Of a stretch of DNA of 7,931 nucleotides, positions 6,995-7,931 are shown piece by piece (within the stretch, counting starts at the first letter, position 1; each line of letters opens with the position of its first letter). This stretch comes from Puniceicoccales bacterium. GTDB taxonomy: Bacteria > Verrucomicrobiota > Verrucomicrobiia > Opitutales > UBA953. The notes under the pieces are model-generated. The model had not been told where the DNA came from and searched no databases. It worked only from the letters and a program-made list of their open reading frames with translations. Both the position numbers and the translations under genes were made by a program. The stretch is taken from the NCBI GenBank assembly GCA_031279675.1, contig JAITIB010000068.1, positions 1 to 7,931 of the forward strand. Reading direction: 5' to 3'.

Positions 6995-7037
6995 TCACCG
7001 ACATCGTTGCGGGAAGGTCCCGGGGTGATGTCGGTGA
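6995..7037. repeat. Inverted repeat ahead of the 7075 reading frame
   Basis: TCACCGACATC (6995-7005) and GATGTCGGTGA (7027-7037) are perfect 11-bp complements separated by 21 bases. The loop itself holds a small GGGA-AGG-TCCC hairpin. The right arm ends 37 bases before the ATG at 7075, where a 5' untranslated leader or an operator would sit. The following stretch (ACCAATAAAAAAAACG) is A-rich. It could be a regulator binding site or a leader hairpin; the sequence does not decide. Confidence 0.65.
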
Positions 7038-7074
7038 GAACTCAACCAATAAAAAAAACGAACACCATACGCAT

Positions 7075-7263
<189 letters not shown>

Positions 7264-7287
7264 GCGCCCCGGGGGTCTCCAGGCCGT

Positions 7288-7319
7288 CGACACCCCCATA
7301 AAGGATTGCTGGGGTGTCG
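7288..7319. repeat. Palindromic pair of the octamer (hairpin)
   Basis: CGACACCCC (7288-7296) and GGGGTGTCG (7311-7319) are perfect 9-bp complements around a 14-base loop. The right arm overlaps the first G-run of the + strand quadruplex motif. Confidence 0.75.
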
Positions 7320-7341
7320 GGGGCGTCGGGGACGTAGGGGG
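7311..7341 (+). other. Potential G-quadruplex motif (+ strand)
   Basis: Four G-runs, 7311-7314, 7319-7323, 7328-7331 and 7337-7341 (4, 5, 4 and 5 G), are separated by TGTC, CGTC and ACGTA. Runs of four or more G with loops of 4-5 bases meet the usual pattern for a stable intramolecular quadruplex. Confidence 0.7.
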
Positions 7342-7374
7342 TGTCGGCTCTCAAAAAGTGATATGGGTATTGAG
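7337..7374 (+). repeat. 37-38 bp repeat, copy B (direct)
   Basis: The copy starts with GGGGGTGTCGGCTCTCAAAA and continues AGTGATATGGGTATTGAG. It lies 109 bases after copy A in the same orientation. Its first five G are also the fourth G-run of the + strand quadruplex motif. Confidence 0.85.
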
Positions 7375-7434
7375 GGGTCGGGGGACTGCTCCTCGCTTTA
7401 CAAAATTTCAGCGCCGGTTGCCAAAGGCGCTATC

Positions 7435-7472
7435 GTGAATACCACGGCACTTTTTGAGAGCCCGACACCCCC
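7435..7472 (-). repeat. 37-38 bp repeat, copy C (inverted)
   Basis: Read on the - strand the copy is GGGGGTGTCGGGCTCTCAAA, then AAGTGCCGTGGTATTCAC. It is the same element as copies A and B with one extra G and a few substitutions near the end. Together with copy B it forms the inner part of an imperfect inverted repeat of about 60 bp flanking a ~60-base core (7375-7434). Confidence 0.82.
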
Positions 7473-7497
7473 GGACCCCGACACCCCCGACACGCCC
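7461..7497 (-). other. Potential G-quadruplex motif (- strand)
   Basis: C-runs on the + strand at 7461-7463, 7468-7472, 7476-7479, 7484-7488 and 7495-7497 give G-runs on the - strand with spacers TGTC, TCC and TGTC between the inner four. It mirrors the + strand motif at 7311-7341 and forms the opposite end of the same inverted structure. Confidence 0.65.
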
Positions 7498-7587
7498 GTC
7501 AAACCCAAATTGGGGCGTCCACACCCCATATAGGGGGGCCGACACCCCCGAGAACCCATATGTACTCGCGACAAACCAGACCACCCT

Positions 7588-7616
7588 CGACACCCCTATA
7601 TAGGGTGTCGACACCC
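7588..7616. repeat. Two overlapping palindromes in the array
   Basis: CGACACCC (7588-7595) and GGGTGTCG (7603-7610) face each other across CTATATA, with CCCTATATAGGG (7594-7605) itself a perfect palindrome. The right arm then begins GGGTGTCGACACCC (7603-7616), a perfect 14-bp palindrome. This is the clearest single statement of the array's unit. Confidence 0.8.
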
Positions 7617-7734
7617 CCAGCACCAAACGACGACCCACACCAAATTCGACAACCTAGACGAACCCCGACACCCCCATATAGAGGTGTCAGCCCCCCACAT
7701 AGGGGTGTCGCGAGTTTACTTTGCTAAGGGGGGT

Positions 7735-7762
7735 GTCGACATCCCCATATGGGGGTGTCGAC
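7735..7762. repeat. 28-bp near-perfect palindrome, last strong unit of the array
   Basis: GTCGACATCCCCAT (7735-7748) pairs with ATGGGGGTGTCGAC (7749-7762) with one T-G mismatch in 14 positions and no loop. It is the longest gap-free palindrome I found in the window. A related imperfect unit with 6-bp arms GACACC/GGTGTC lies at 7667-7688, and CCCC-ATATA-GGGG lies at 7524-7536. Confidence 0.8.
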
Positions 7763-7931
7763 GGGATAACTGGGATGTCGCCTCACTCCCCCGCTCCGGC
7801 TTGCGGGCAGCGAGGGGTGACCCTGGTGGGAGCGGCAGAATTTGATCCATCACGCGCGTGCCAACTCGGGCCGTTGCCTGCTCCCCAGTCCATCCCGAGG
7901 CGACGCGTAGGGAACGGGCGACGGGCAGGGA
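7763..7931. other. Right-end segment with no recognised gene
   Basis: I see no RNA gene, known element or recognisable protein here. On the - strand one frame is open from the window edge (7931) to a TAA at 7718-7716. It gives 71 residues with fairly ordinary composition at its start (SLPVARSLRVASGWTGEQAT) but a Pro/Arg/Ser-rich end that runs through the 28-bp palindrome. On the + strand a frame from GTG 7817 is also open to the edge. Either could be the edge of a gene outside the window; neither shows a family. CTCGGG and CCCGAG (about 7866-7871 and 7894-7899) form a weak hairpin. Confidence 0.4.

Larger units (their letters stand above)
7311..7497. mobile_element. MITE-like unit with long imperfect terminal inverted repeats (tentative)
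   Basis: The left end (7311-7374) and the right end (7435-7497, inverted) both read as G-runs separated by TGTC/CGTC-type spacers, followed by the CTCTCAAAAAGTG repeat, so about 60 bp at each end are complementary with mismatches. The core (7375-7434) codes for nothing I can support but holds a short hairpin, AGCGCC (7410-7415) with GGCGCT (7426-7431). The size (about 187 bp) and long inverted ends are MITE-like. I see no clear target-site duplication, and a neighbouring copy A without a partner argues for a decayed cluster. Mobility is an inference. Confidence 0.35.

Overview
The window is a GC-rich bacterial segment. All protein genes I accept lie on the + strand. One tRNA gene lies on the - strand, and the right end is low-complexity, repeat-rich DNA. 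The gene content suggests an anaerobic or facultative Gram-negative bacterium that makes menaquinone: an anaerobic heme-opening radical SAM protein, a menaquinone biosynthesis fusion enzyme, an Opp/Dpp-type ATPase and an ABCB-type exporter. Weak Shine-Dalgarno sites and Tat/Sec-like N-termini would fit Verrucomicrobia (for example Opitutaceae), but that placement is an inference from style and not proven by the sequence.

Layout. Bases 1-528 hold the C-terminal part of a ChuW/HutW-like protein that begins outside the window. Bases 529-1420 are more AT-rich and hold small, weakly characterised or damaged genes: a 35-aa single-membrane-segment ORF overlapping a 43-aa ORF by ATGA, and a secreted, very basic hypothetical protein whose likely original C-terminus continues out of frame. 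Bases 1519-6752 look like one operon: an ABCB/MsbA-like exporter, an OppD/DppD-like ATPase after a 50-base gap, and a MenC-MenE fusion protein of 795 aa after a 27-base gap. A tRNA-Pro(CGG) gene with encoded CCA follows on the opposite strand.

Right of the tRNA come two strong inverted repeats and then a short ORF with a Tat-like start. That ORF runs into an uninterrupted run of 75 G. From 7228 to about 7762 there is a dense array of the octamer GGGTGTCG and its complement (14 exact copies by my reading). It includes palindromes with AT-rich centres, three copies of a 37-38 bp repeat (two direct, one inverted) and potential G-quadruplex motifs on both strands. The last ~170 bases contain no gene I can name.

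How the parts fit. The exporter, Opp-type ATPase and MenCE share direction and close spacing, so co-transcription is likely, but no shared pathway is evident. MenCE should carry out two consecutive menaquinone steps (SHCHC to o-succinylbenzoate, then to OSB-CoA). The features most worth a second look are the MenC-MenE fusion, the 75-G tract and the GGGTGTCG palindrome/G4 array. The G tract may be an assembly or sequencing artefact, so everything to its right could be wrongly joined.
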